Origin: Streptococcus suis
GTDB lineage: Bacteria > Bacillota > Bacilli > Lactobacillales > Streptococcaceae
Direction: 5' to 3'
Length of the DNA stretch: 64,000 bases
NCBI GenBank assembly: GCA_002831545.1
Contig: CP025095.1
Coordinates: forward strand, 2,480,001 to 2,544,000
Of the stretch, positions 56,795 to 64,000 are shown one piece after another; position 1 is the stretch's first letter; each line of letters begins with the position of its first letter. A model generated the notes under the pieces. The model saw only the letters and a list, made by a program, of their open reading frames with translations. It did no database searches and was not told the DNA's origin. A program made the translations under genes and the position numbers.

Positions 56795-56834
56795 AGAAAC
56801 TCCTTTCTTTTCAGAAAAAGACTGGAAAACCAGT

Positions 56835-57962
56835 CTAGTTTGCTTTCATTTTCAAAAAATCGCTCAACTTATCCACAGCAAAGGGAAGCACTTCCTCTTT
56901 GGGACTGAGACGAGGATTGTGAAGGGGATAAGGCGTATCCACACCCAACCAGAACATAACACCCGGCACCTTATTGAGCAGGTAGCCGAAGTCCTCACCC
57001 GTCATAGCTGGTGGGCAGTCAATCATCTCCACGCCGTCGACTTGTTCAAAATAAATTATCAGTTCATCCGCCAGCTGGGGATTATTTTCCACAGGCAGAT
57101 AACCGCTAGGATTAAGCTCAATCTCCAAGTCCACTCCAAAGGACAGGGCGATTCCCTCTGCCACTTCCCGCACCCGTTTTTGCACAAGAAGGCTCATGCT
57201 CTGGGTCAAAGCCCGAATGGTGCCATGCAAGAAAGCCGTTTCCGCAATGACATTATTGGTCGTACCCGCGTGCAGGGAGCCGAAGGTGACCACAGCTCCC
57301 TCAATCGGATCAACGTTACGACTGACCACCGACTGCACCTGAGTCACAAAGTAGCTTGCTGCCACCAAGGCGTCATTGGCAGTATGGGGAAATGCTGCGT
57401 GGCCACCTTTTCCTGTAAACCGTATCTTAACTTCACAGGTCCCGGCAAAGAGGGTCGCACGGTTGGTGGCCATTTGACCGACTTTGAGGTCTGGTCGGAC
57501 ATGGAGCCCATAAAATTCATCTGGCAACCAATCCCCGAAAGCTCCCGCTTTATACATGAGCATGCCACCTGCTAGATTTTCCTCCGCAGGCTGAAACAAG
57601 AAGAGAAGATTATTTTTCGGTTGCTGCTCTGCCATTTTCTCCAAAAGCCCCAAGGCAATGGTCATGTGAAAATCATGTCCACAGGCGTGCATACGATCTG
57701 GGTGGAGGGACTTGAAGTCTAGGCCCGTCTCCTCCACGATCGGCAGGCCGTCAATATCCGCCCGCCAGCCAATCGTTTTATCTGGAGCAGAGCCTGTCAG
57801 ATAAACCAAGATTCCTGTCTTCCAAGTGCGGACTTGGGCAAAAGAACAGTCTTGCAGCAAGTCCTCAATGGTTTCTATGAGAAAGGCGTGTGTCTTGAAC
57901 TCCTCCATCCCCAGCTCTGGAATCTGGTGGAGGGTCCGGCGTGTCGCAATTAAATCTAGCAT
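56835..57962 (-). CDS. N-acetyldiaminopimelate deacetylase (M20 family)
   Basis: 375 residues. M20D metallopeptidase motifs: [15 protein letters not shown] (metal ligands), [11 protein letters not shown] and GEDFGYLL. The family includes hippurate hydrolases, but its place nine bases after the tetrahydrodipicolinate N-acetyltransferase gene points to N-acetyl-LL-diaminopimelate deacetylase of the acetylase branch of lysine/peptidoglycan precursor synthesis. Confidence 0.9.
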   Translation of the reverse strand: MLDLIATRRTLHQIPELGMEEFKTHAFLIETIEDLLQDCSFAQVRTWKTGILVYLTGSAPDKTIGWRADIDGLPIVEETGLDFKSLHPDRMHACGHDFHMTIALGLLEKMAEQQPKNNLLFLFQPAEENLAGGMLMYKAGAFGDWLPDEFYGLHVRPDLKVGQMATNRATLFAGTCEVKIRFTGKGGHAAFPHTANDALVAASYFVTQVQSVVSRNVDPIEGAVVTFGSLHAGTTNNVIAETAFLHGTIRALTQSMSLLVQKRVREVAEGIALSFGVDLEIELNPSGYLPVENNPQLADELIIYFEQVDGVEMIDCPPAMTGEDFGYLLNKVPGVMFWLGVDTPYPLHNPRLSPKEEVLPFAVDKLSDFLKMKAN

Positions 57963-57971
57963 AGCTACCTC

Positions 57972-58670
57972 TTAGAGTGTCCGCAAAGCCTCTTCCAAGG
58001 CTGTTTTTTGTTGGGTTTGAGCGTCGATTTCCTTGATGATACGGGCTGGCACACCTGCTACCACTACGTTTTCAGGAACATCTTGAGTCACAATGGCACC
58101 AGCTGCCACAACAGATCCGCTACCGATTTGCACACCCTCGATGACAACGGCATTGGCACCGACCAAAACGTTGTCGCCGACACGAACTGGCTCGGCAGAA
58201 GCTGGCTCGATGACACCCGCAAGGACCGCTCCTGCTCCGATGTGGCTGTTTTTACCAACCGTCGCACGACCACCGAGAATAGCACCCATGTCAATCATGG
58301 TACCTGGACCGATTTCCGCACCGATGTTAATCACCGCCCCCATCATGATAACGGCATTATCACCAATGGTCACTTGGTCACGGATAATGGCACCTGGCTC
58401 GATACGGGCGTTAATGTTGCGTTTGTCAAGCAAAGGCACAGCTGAATTGCGGCCGTCTTGCTCCACCACATAATCCACATTCTCAGTCAAATTTGCCAAG
58501 AGTGGCTCAACGTCCTTCCAGTCACCGAAGAGGACATTGCCTAGTTTTGTCACCTCAGCAGGAACTGGACCTGCCAGTTCTCCTTTAAAGGTCACTTTAA
58601 CAGTCGTCTTTTTCACAGCATTGCCGATAAAAGCAATGATTTCTTGTGCAGTCATTTTTTGTGCAGTCAT
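57972..58670 (-). CDS. dapH: Tetrahydrodipicolinate N-acetyltransferase
   Basis: 232 residues. An N-terminal helical domain ([15 protein letters not shown]) and a left-handed beta helix of hexapeptide repeats (about 85-200: [35 protein letters not shown]). It acetylates tetrahydrodipicolinate in the acetyl branch of the DAP pathway. First of two DAP genes. Two in-frame ATGs exist; the outer one has a GGAAAC site, so is used here. Confidence 0.93.
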   Translation of the reverse strand: MTAQKMTAQEIIAFIGNAVKKTTVKVTFKGELAGPVPAEVTKLGNVLFGDWKDVEPLLANLTENVDYVVEQDGRNSAVPLLDKRNINARIEPGAIIRDQVTIGDNAVIMMGAVINIGAEIGPGTMIDMGAILGGRATVGKNSHIGAGAVLAGVIEPASAEPVRVGDNVLVGANAVVIEGVQIGSGSVVAAGAIVTQDVPENVVVAGVPARIIKEIDAQTQQKTALEEALRTL

Positions 58671-58741
58671 AATGTTTCCAATCTAAAAATAATATTTTTA
58701 CTATTATATCAAAATTTTCTGAAAATTTGATGATGAAAAAC

Positions 58742-58776
58742 AAAAAAATTAGAAGTTTTACCTCCTAATTTTCAAT
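58742..58776 (-). terminator. Terminator after the metallophosphatase gene
   Basis: Minus strand AAAATTAGGAG, loop GTAAAA, CTTCTAATTTT followed by T. About 20 bases after the phosphatase stop. Confidence 0.75.
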
Positions 58777-58782
58777 CATTAT

Positions 58783-59523
58783 CTAATCTTCAATTTCTTT
58801 TCTGGGATTAACAGCTCCAACGATATAATCTTGAACTAAACCTGTGGCATCCAGTACAATCCCATGTAAAACTCCGCCGTAAACAGCTCCACCATCAATC
58901 CCCATTTTCCCATCTGAACTGGTCCAGATTTGGCTAATGCGGAGTTTTGTTTGATAAAGGTTATAAACAGGAGTATGCCCAAAGACAATCATTTTCCCTG
59001 TGGTATTTTCGGCCTCATGGAAAGGAGTTCTAAGCCAGACTTTATCATGATTGCTGGTTTCGCGCCAGTCTGGTAAGGTCAAGTCCACACCAGCATGGAC
59101 AAAGATATAGCGTTCAGTCTCTATATGATAAGGACAAGATTTGACAAAATCAATCAGATCCTCGTACTGTTCCATCACTGCATTGGCATCTACTAGACCA
59201 TCAACGGGCGCATCCAAGGGTCGCCCCAGAAGGGAGTTAATGGTCGTATCGCCACCATTTCTCCGATAGTGGTCATAGCGGTCAACCGGATCACGTAACC
59301 AGGCCAGAAACATCCGTTCATGGTTACCCGTTAAACAAATTGCCCCCTTTTCCCGCACCAATTGCCAAACCAACTCCAAACAAGCTTTGGAATTTTCTCC
59401 GCGGTCAATCAAATCACCCAGAAAAATAAGCTGTTGTCGATTCTCGTTCCATTTCTTTAAAATATCAAGCAGGAGTTCAAACTTACCATGGACATCTCCT
59501 ACTACAAAAAATTCTTTTTTCAT
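58783..59523 (-). CDS. Serine/threonine-type metallophosphatase
   Basis: 246 residues. The three PPP-family motifs are in order: GDVHGKFELL (about 8), GDLIDRGENS (about 35) and TGNHERMF (about 65), with later HAGVDLTLP and GHTP. Similar to lambda-phosphatase / PrpA-like or Ap4A hydrolase-like enzymes; which substrate is used cannot be told. It is monocistronic. Confidence 0.87.
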   Translation of the reverse strand: MKKEFFVVGDVHGKFELLLDILKKWNENRQQLIFLGDLIDRGENSKACLELVWQLVREKGAICLTGNHERMFLAWLRDPVDRYDHYRRNGGDTTINSLLGRPLDAPVDGLVDANAVMEQYEDLIDFVKSCPYHIETERYIFVHAGVDLTLPDWRETSNHDKVWLRTPFHEAENTTGKMIVFGHTPVYNLYQTKLRISQIWTSSDGKMGIDGGAVYGGVLHGIVLDATGLVQDYIVGAVNPRKEIED

Positions 59524-59560
59524 AGAGAATATTCTACCATATTTCTAAAGGAAAGAAAAA

Positions 59561-59764
59561 CTGGGAGTGTGATAGAACTCAAGACATAGAAAAGAGTTCG
59601 TCCTCACACCCCCGCACAGTTGATTAGGTCAGATTTGGAGTGTGAAACACGAACTGCTGAGATTTGCTTTGCAAATCCTATCTCCAACCTTAAACAGTCC
59701 CCCGGACTGTTTAAGCCAATCAACCACTGCGCTGAGATGTTGACACGAACTCTGATAGGCGGGC
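59561..59764. repeat. Dispersed modular repeat, copy D (shortened)
   Basis: Same orientation as copy A: CTGGGAGTG, AACTC...AGAGTTCG, ACACCCCCGCACAG, CAGATTTGGAGTGTGAAACA, GAGATTTGC(T)TTGCAAATC, CAATCAACCACTGCGCTGAG, CGAACTCTGA. The two central palindromic modules are missing. It occupies the gap between phosphatase and pgi genes. Confidence 0.75.
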
Positions 59765-59780
59765 TTAAAATTTCATTCTA

Positions 59781-61130
59781 TTACAAACGTGCGTTCAATT
59801 CTGCACCGAGTTCTTCAAATCCTGGTTTGCCAAGAAGAGCGAACATATTTTTCTTGTAGGCTTCTACACCTGGTTGGTCAAATGGGTTAATCGCATTGAG
59901 GTAACCAGAGATTGCAATTGCCAACTCGAAGAAGTAGAAGGTGTAACCAAGTGTGAACTCATCTTGTTGTGGAAGAGTGACAAACATGTTTGGTACGCCA
60001 CCATCTGTGTGGGCAAGCAATACGCCATCCGTTGCTTTTTTGTTTACAAAGTCAACATCTTTTCCTTGCAAGTAGCCAAGACCGTCAAGGTCTTCTGTCA
60101 TTTCAGGAATCAAGATATTTTTTCTTGGTTTGTCAACACGAACTACTGTTTCAAAGATATTGCGGTTTCCTTCTTGGATAAATTGTCCAAGTGAGTGCAA
60201 GTCTGTTGAGAAGTTAGCAGATGTTGGGTTGATACCTTTTTGGTCCTTACCTTCTGACTCACCAGCCAATTGTTTCCACCATTCGCTGAAGTATTGAAGT
60301 GATGGCTCGTAGTTAGCCAAGATTTCTGTTACATAGCCTTTTCTGTAAAGGATGTTACGCACTGCAGCATATTGGTAAGCCTCATTTTCGGCAATTTTAT
60401 CTGATGTGTAAGTCGTACGAGCTGCGTTTGCACCTTCCATAAGGGCATCAATGTCTGCACCAGCTGCCGCGATTGGCAAAAGACCAACTGCAGTCAAGAC
60501 TGAGAAACGACCGCCAACATCATCTGGAACTACAAAGGTTTCCCAACCATTTGCGTCCGCTTCAACCTTAACAGCACCTTTTGCCTTGTCAGTTGTCGCA
60601 TAAATACGCTTGTTGGCTTCTTCTTGACCGTATTTCTTGACAAGCAATTCTTTGAAGACACGGAAAGCAATAGCAGGCTCAGTTGTTGTACCTGATTTTG
60701 AAATCACGTTTACTGAGAAGTCCTTATCTGCCACGTAGTCCACCAAGTCAGCAAGGTAGCTTGATGAGATTGAGTTTCCAGCGTAAAGGATTTGTGGAGC
60801 TTTACGCTCTTCACGAGTTTGCAAGTTTACAAAGGCATTGCTCAAGAAATCAATGGCTGCTTTGGCACCAAGGTAAGAACCACCGATACCGATAACCACC
60901 AAAACTTCACTTTCATTTTGGATCTTAGCCGCCGCTTCCTTGATGCGAGCAAATTCTTCTTTGTCATAGTTTTCTGGCAAATCCAACCAGCCGATAAAGT
61001 CGCTACCAGGACCTGTTCCTTGACGGAGCATTTGGTCAGCCAGCGTCACTTGTGGTTGCATGTAGTCAACTTCTTGAGCTCCAACGAATTGGCCCAAAAC
61101 TTTTGAATAATCAAATGTAATATGTGTCAT
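59781..61130 (-). CDS. pgi: Glucose-6-phosphate isomerase
   Basis: 449 residues. [35 protein letters not shown] and the later [16 protein letters not shown] are phosphoglucose isomerase signatures. It interconverts glucose 6-phosphate and fructose 6-phosphate. The ATG at 61130 has GGAGG six bases before; an upstream ATG in frame would add 25 residues across the promoter. Confidence 0.96.
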   Translation of the reverse strand: MTHITFDYSKVLGQFVGAQEVDYMQPQVTLADQMLRQGTGPGSDFIGWLDLPENYDKEEFARIKEAAAKIQNESEVLVVIGIGGSYLGAKAAIDFLSNAFVNLQTREERKAPQILYAGNSISSSYLADLVDYVADKDFSVNVISKSGTTTEPAIAFRVFKELLVKKYGQEEANKRIYATTDKAKGAVKVEADANGWETFVVPDDVGGRFSVLTAVGLLPIAAAGADIDALMEGANAARTTYTSDKIAENEAYQYAAVRNILYRKGYVTEILANYEPSLQYFSEWWKQLAGESEGKDQKGINPTSANFSTDLHSLGQFIQEGNRNIFETVVRVDKPRKNILIPEMTEDLDGLGYLQGKDVDFVNKKATDGVLLAHTDGGVPNMFVTLPQQDEFTLGYTFYFFELAIAISGYLNAINPFDQPGVEAYKKNMFALLGKPGFEELGAELNARL

Positions 61131-61157
61131 GTCATTCCTCCATTTATGTACCATAAT

Positions 61158-61186
61158 ATGATAACGCTTTATCAGTTTTTTTTCAA
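61158..61186 (-). promoter_or_regulatory. Promoter of pgi
   Basis: TTGAAA (61186-61181), 17 bases, TATCAT (61163-61158), about 25 bases before the pgi start codon. Confidence 0.65.
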
Positions 61187-61211
61187 GGGATTTATGAATT
61201 TTCATTTATTT

Positions 61212-61754
61212 TCATGAAATGGTTTGCGTAACTTGTTTATTTTTCACAAACATAGTGTCGTAATGAGGAGTTTTATAGTCTGCTAAGACCTGACCCGACT
61301 GTGTCACTGTTATCATATTTGGTAATATTTTTGACAATAAATATAGTGGGACCAGGCTCACATACCAGATTGTCATCACTTCAAAAATAAATTTGCTATT
61401 ATTCCCTCTCTGAATATAGCGTTGTCGGTGTTCTTCTTTTAATGATGGGTGGGGAATGTAAATGTGAAACGGGACAGCGCCACGTACAAGCATAACCAAC
61501 AACATCCTTACTAGAAAATTCATGGCGACAAGGACCGTCTTCCCCTCCTCGTGCAAGGCATAGGCTTTGTCCACGTAGATGTTTTTATAATTCTTATCTT
61601 TAATCGGGCGTGGAGTTGATTTTCTTTCTTCTTTATTCAAATGACGAACACTAGAATTATCATATTTGATGTCCGACATTTCTAAATCTACAATTTGTGA
61701 AGATTGCTGGGCAAATGTCGTTTTCCCCATACCTGGAAAAGCAAATATAAACAT
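61212..61754 (-). CDS. P-loop protein of unknown function
   Basis: 180 residues. The start MFIFAFPGMGKTTFAQQ is a Walker A loop; DLEMSDIKYDNSS follows, where a Walker-B-like strand would lie. The order recalls small phage or host nucleotide kinase-like proteins. The C-terminal part has a hydrophobic segment (SLVPLYLLSKILPNM). AAGGAGG is seven bases before the ATG. The function is not recognised; it stands between pgi and the SRP RNA gene. Confidence 0.65.
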   Translation of the reverse strand: MFIFAFPGMGKTTFAQQSSQIVDLEMSDIKYDNSSVRHLNKEERKSTPRPIKDKNYKNIYVDKAYALHEEGKTVLVAMNFLVRMLLVMLVRGAVPFHIYIPHPSLKEEHRQRYIQRGNNSKFIFEVMTIWYVSLVPLYLLSKILPNMITVTQSGQVLADYKTPHYDTMFVKNKQVTQTIS

Positions 61755-61988
61755 AGGCTTTCCTCCTTTTCCTCTGTAGAATAGCAGAGCTAACAAAAAG
61801 TTTTCTTAAGAGGAAATCTATTTTACTCCTTTTTCCCTATAAATCAATAGAAAATCAACAAAATCAGTCCCCAGACGGAGAGAAATGTACTTGCTAAAGT
61901 AGTTGCCCCTATTTTACCCCTATTTCTAAAAACAAGCCAAAGAAAACCCTCTGAAAGCCTGATTTCAAAGGGTTTTTAGACTGTACGC

Positions 61989-62065
61989 AAAAAGAGCACA
62001 CACTCGACCTCGCTTAGGGCTGCTGGATTCCTCCCCTGACCCGCTTCACGCACGAATGTTGCTCC
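61989..62065 (-). ncRNA. ffs: Small signal recognition particle RNA (4.5S type)
   Basis: Minus strand GGAGCAACATTCG...GCGGGTCAGGGGAGGAATCCAGCAGCCCTAAGC, with the Ffh-binding GGGUCAG / AGCAGCC asymmetric loop region and the GGAA tetraloop-like turn. The 5' GAGCAAC and 3' GTGCTC ends pair, followed by TTTTT. It lies next to tadA, as in other streptococci. Ends are estimates. Bases 61797-61988 hold nothing else recognised. Confidence 0.88.
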
Positions 62066-62072
62066 GTTTATT

Positions 62073-62100
62073 ATTATAACACAAATTGACTAAAGTGCAA
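62073..62100 (-). promoter_or_regulatory. Promoter of the SRP RNA gene
   Basis: TTGCAC (62100-62095), 16 bases, TATAAT (62078-62073) with TG before it; the RNA starts about seven bases downstream. Confidence 0.8.
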
Positions 62101-62114
62101 GTTTGGACTACAAA

Positions 62115-62636
62115 CTAGCTATCCGTAGCGACTTCCTCTTGCGCCTTCAAGGCCTCTTTCTCAGCCTTTTGCTTTTCTCGCCTCTGTCTGAAAAAATCTT
62201 GCATAATCTTAGCACAAGCCTCTTCCAGAATGCCCGTCTCAACTTCCACACGGTGATTGAGTCGCTCATCTGTCAAAATATCATAGAGACTGCCTGCCGC
62301 ACCAAACTTTTGGTTGGTAGCACCGTACACTACCTGAGGAATGCGGGCAAGACCGATTGCTCCGCTACACATAACACAGGGCTCAATCGTCACAAAGAGG
62401 GTCGAATCAAGCAAGCGCCAATTCCCCTCAACATTGTTAGCCTCTTGGATGGCCATGACTTCGGCATGCATGATAGCCTGATTGAGCTCTTCGCGGGCAT
62501 TATGACCTCTGCCAATAATCTGGCCATCCTTGACAATCACACAACCAATTGGAATTTCATCCTTTTCTAGCGACTTTCTAGCTTCCTGCAATGCTTGAGT
62601 CATAAAATACTCTTTTTCTTCATGTGTATAGTTCAT
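62115..62636 (-). CDS. tadA: tRNA-specific adenosine deaminase
   Basis: 173 residues. Zinc ligands and catalytic Glu in HAEVMAI (His57, Glu59) and EPCVMCSGAI (Cys87, Cys90). It converts A34 to inosine in tRNA-Arg(ACG). The C-terminal ~20 residues form a charged alanine/lysine/glutamate tail not needed for the fold. Confidence 0.95.
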   Translation of the reverse strand: MNYTHEEKEYFMTQALQEARKSLEKDEIPIGCVIVKDGQIIGRGHNAREELNQAIMHAEVMAIQEANNVEGNWRLLDSTLFVTIEPCVMCSGAIGLARIPQVVYGATNQKFGAAGSLYDILTDERLNHRVEVETGILEEACAKIMQDFFRQRREKQKAEKEALKAQEEVATDS

Positions 62637-62876
62637 AAATCTATTATAGCACAGCCCTGATAACAGTTCAAAATCACTTCTTTATTCGCTGCTATCAAAA
62701 TCAATCTAACACTGCTTCTTCCTTACCACACATTTCTTTCAAAATTCTGCCCTTCTATTAACTTAAAAATATAAAAATACCTCCTCAGTCGAGAAGGTAG
62801 GGGGAGCAATATTGATATTTGCAGATATTAATATATCATCTATTGTCGATATTGTCAAGAAATTTTTTTAAAAAAT
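62637..62876. other. Intergenic stretch without a recognised gene
   Basis: AT-rich, with short inverted pieces (ATATTGATATT, AATATATCATC, GATATTGTC) at about 62810-62855. A tadA promoter must lie here but I see no clear box. No coding potential found. Confidence 0.5.
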
Positions 62877-62877
62877 G

Positions 62878-62910
62878 TCAAAAACAGCCTCGAAAGGCTG
62901 TCTCTGACAT
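62878..62910 (-). terminator. Terminator after the transketolase gene
   Basis: Minus strand AGACAGCC, loop TTTCGA, GGCTGTTTTT with T run about ten bases after the stop. Confidence 0.85.
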
Positions 62911-62916
62911 TTTCTA

Positions 62917-64000
62917 TTACAATTCGCCAACTAATTTCACAACATTTTCTACTGTGAAGCCGTAGTTGTCAATAACTGTTTGGGCTGGAGCTGAGGCACC
63001 GAATGTGTCGATACCAAGGACTTTACCATCAAGACCGACATACTTGTACCAACTTTGAGTTGCACCCATTTCAATGGCCAAGCGACGACGGATAGCATTT
63101 GGAAGAATCTCTTCCTTGTAAGCTGCGTCTTGAGCATCGAAGAGCTCAGTTGATGGTACAGAAACCACACGAACTTTTGTACCAGCTGCTTCTAGTTCTT
63201 TGGCAGCTTTAACAGCCAAGTTCACTTCTGAACCTGATGCAAGAAGGATTGTGTCAAAACCTGCTACTTCATAAACTACATAAGCACCTTTAGCAACCTT
63301 GTCAAAGTCTGTTCCTTCTTCAACTGTCAAGTTTTGACGAGTGAGAACAAGGGCTGATGGTGTAGACTTGCTAGTCAATGACAAGTACCAAGCTGCCTGC
63401 GTTTCACGCGCATCTGCTGGACGGAAGACATTGAGGTTTGGCATAGCACGAAGTCCTGCCAAGTGCTCAATCGGCTCGTGAGTTGGGCCATCTTCACCAA
63501 CTGCAATTGAGTCATGCGTGAAGACATAAGTCACAGGAAGACCCTGAAGGGCTGACAAACGAACTGCTGCCTTCACATAGTCTGAGAAGACGAAGAAGGT
63601 ACCACCATAGACACGAAGTCCTCCGTGGGCTGCCATACCGTTCAAGATAGTACCCATAGCAAATTCACGCACACCAAATTGGATGTTGCGGTTGAGTGGG
63701 TTTGCTGAATCTTGCAAACCATCTTCCTTGATATAGGTCATGTTTGAGTGAGCCAAGTCAGCTGAACCACCTAAGAAAGTTGGCAAGACCTTAGCCGCTG
63801 CGTTGAGGGCATCTTGTGATGAGTTACGAGTTGCTTGTGAGAAGCCATTTTCGTAAACCGGGAAGTCTTCTGGCTTGATTTCAACTACGTCACGACCTTC
63901 CAAGATAGCTGTTACTTCAGCTGCTAATTCTGGATGTGCTACTTTGTAGTCTTCAACTAATTTCACCCAAGCATCGTAGGCTGCTGCACCGCGATCAGCT
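62917..64000 (-). CDS. tkt: Transketolase, C-terminal part
   Basis: The last 361 residues of a gene that continues beyond the right edge. Visible are the pyrimidine-binding domain (DSIAVGEDGPTHEPIEHLAG, FRPADARE) and the C-terminal domain (VVSVPSTELFDAQD, GASAPAQTVIDNYGFT). It transfers two-carbon units in the pentose phosphate pathway with thiamine diphosphate. The thiamine-binding N-terminal domain lies outside the window. Confidence 0.96.
   Translation of the reverse strand, partial: ADRGAAAYDAWVKLVEDYKVAHPELAAEVTAILEGRDVVEIKPEDFPVYENGFSQATRNSSQDALNAAAKVLPTFLGGSADLAHSNMTYIKEDGLQDSANPLNRNIQFGVREFAMGTILNGMAAHGGLRVYGGTFFVFSDYVKAAVRLSALQGLPVTYVFTHDSIAVGEDGPTHEPIEHLAGLRAMPNLNVFRPADARETQAAWYLSLTSKSTPSALVLTRQNLTVEEGTDFDKVAKGAYVVYEVAGFDTILLASGSEVNLAVKAAKELEAAGTKVRVVSVPSTELFDAQDAAYKEEILPNAIRRRLAIEMGATQSWYKYVGLDGKVLGIDTFGASAPAQTVIDNYGFTVENVVKLVGEL

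Noticed and set aside
56778..57575. 265-codon frame on the + strand opposite the M20 deacetylase
   Set aside because: The minus-strand protein has full M20 motifs; the opposite frame is a byproduct of codon bias.
61212..61754. Prophage remnant near the SRP RNA gene based on the phage-like P-loop protein
   Set aside because: No other phage-like gene, integrase or attachment repeat is visible beside it; one ambiguous gene is not enough.

Overview
The window reads as chromosomal DNA of a low-GC streptococcus, most likely Streptococcus suis or a close relative. The reasons are the housekeeping gene orders (tatD-rnmV-rsmA, rpmH / rnpA-yidC-jag, dut-radA-carbonic anhydrase, gpsA-galU, tadA-SRP RNA), a class C sortase pilus island, Rgg and lactococcin-972 type genes, and BOX-like intergenic repeats. 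The species is inferred from gene content, not from a database search.

Layout. 1-6.3 kb: the tatD-rnmV-rsmA region, mostly on the minus strand, is split by a small accessory island. The island holds an OLD-like ATPase/TOPRIM gene paired with a Dam-type DNA methylase, a YefM-YoeB and a RelB-RelE type toxin-antitoxin pair, and a frameshifted NUDIX gene. 6.3-17 kb: rpmH, jag, yidC, rnpA, argGH (an arginine operator lies inside the promoter), a NUDIX hydrolase, a MerR regulator, mmuPM with a MET-box, and gltX. 17-19.8 kb: an MFS transporter and a LytTR regulator plus LiaF-like pair with a tandem-repeat operator. 20.2-34.7 kb: a complete pilus island with three sortases, a minor pilin, a backbone pilin and a 2730-residue multidomain adhesin. 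The adhesin is preceded by a strong promoter and, directly after it, a terminator hairpin whose 3' arm carries a run of seven G. This looks like a slippage-prone (phase-variable) attenuator.

35-39.3 kb: AIM24-like protein, beta-carbonic anhydrase, radA, a phosphoglycerate-mutase-like gene and dut. 39.4-39.65 kb: an unlabelled Fst/par type I toxin-antitoxin locus. 39.8-45.4 kb: a bacteriocin locus with an Rgg regulator, a divergent hydrophobic 36-residue peptide, a lactococcin-972 homologue, its dedicated membrane protein and ABC ATPase, and several tiny immunity-like genes. Two of these have ATA where a start codon is expected. 45.9-53.4 kb: two FMN reductases (one fused to a PAS-like domain), a formate/nitrite transporter, and a marR-ABC-ABC operon resembling satRAB/patAB. 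53.6-64 kb: gpsA, galU, rhomboid protease, 5-FTHF cyclo-ligase, the acetyl branch of diaminopimelate synthesis, a metallophosphatase, pgi, a P-loop protein, SRP RNA, tadA and the 3' part of transketolase.

Intergenic space is rich in short repeats: BOX-like elements, a ~105-150 bp inverted-repeat MITE (three copies) and a modular ~200-290 bp repeat (four copies). Two of these elements supply the stop codon of a neighbouring gene.
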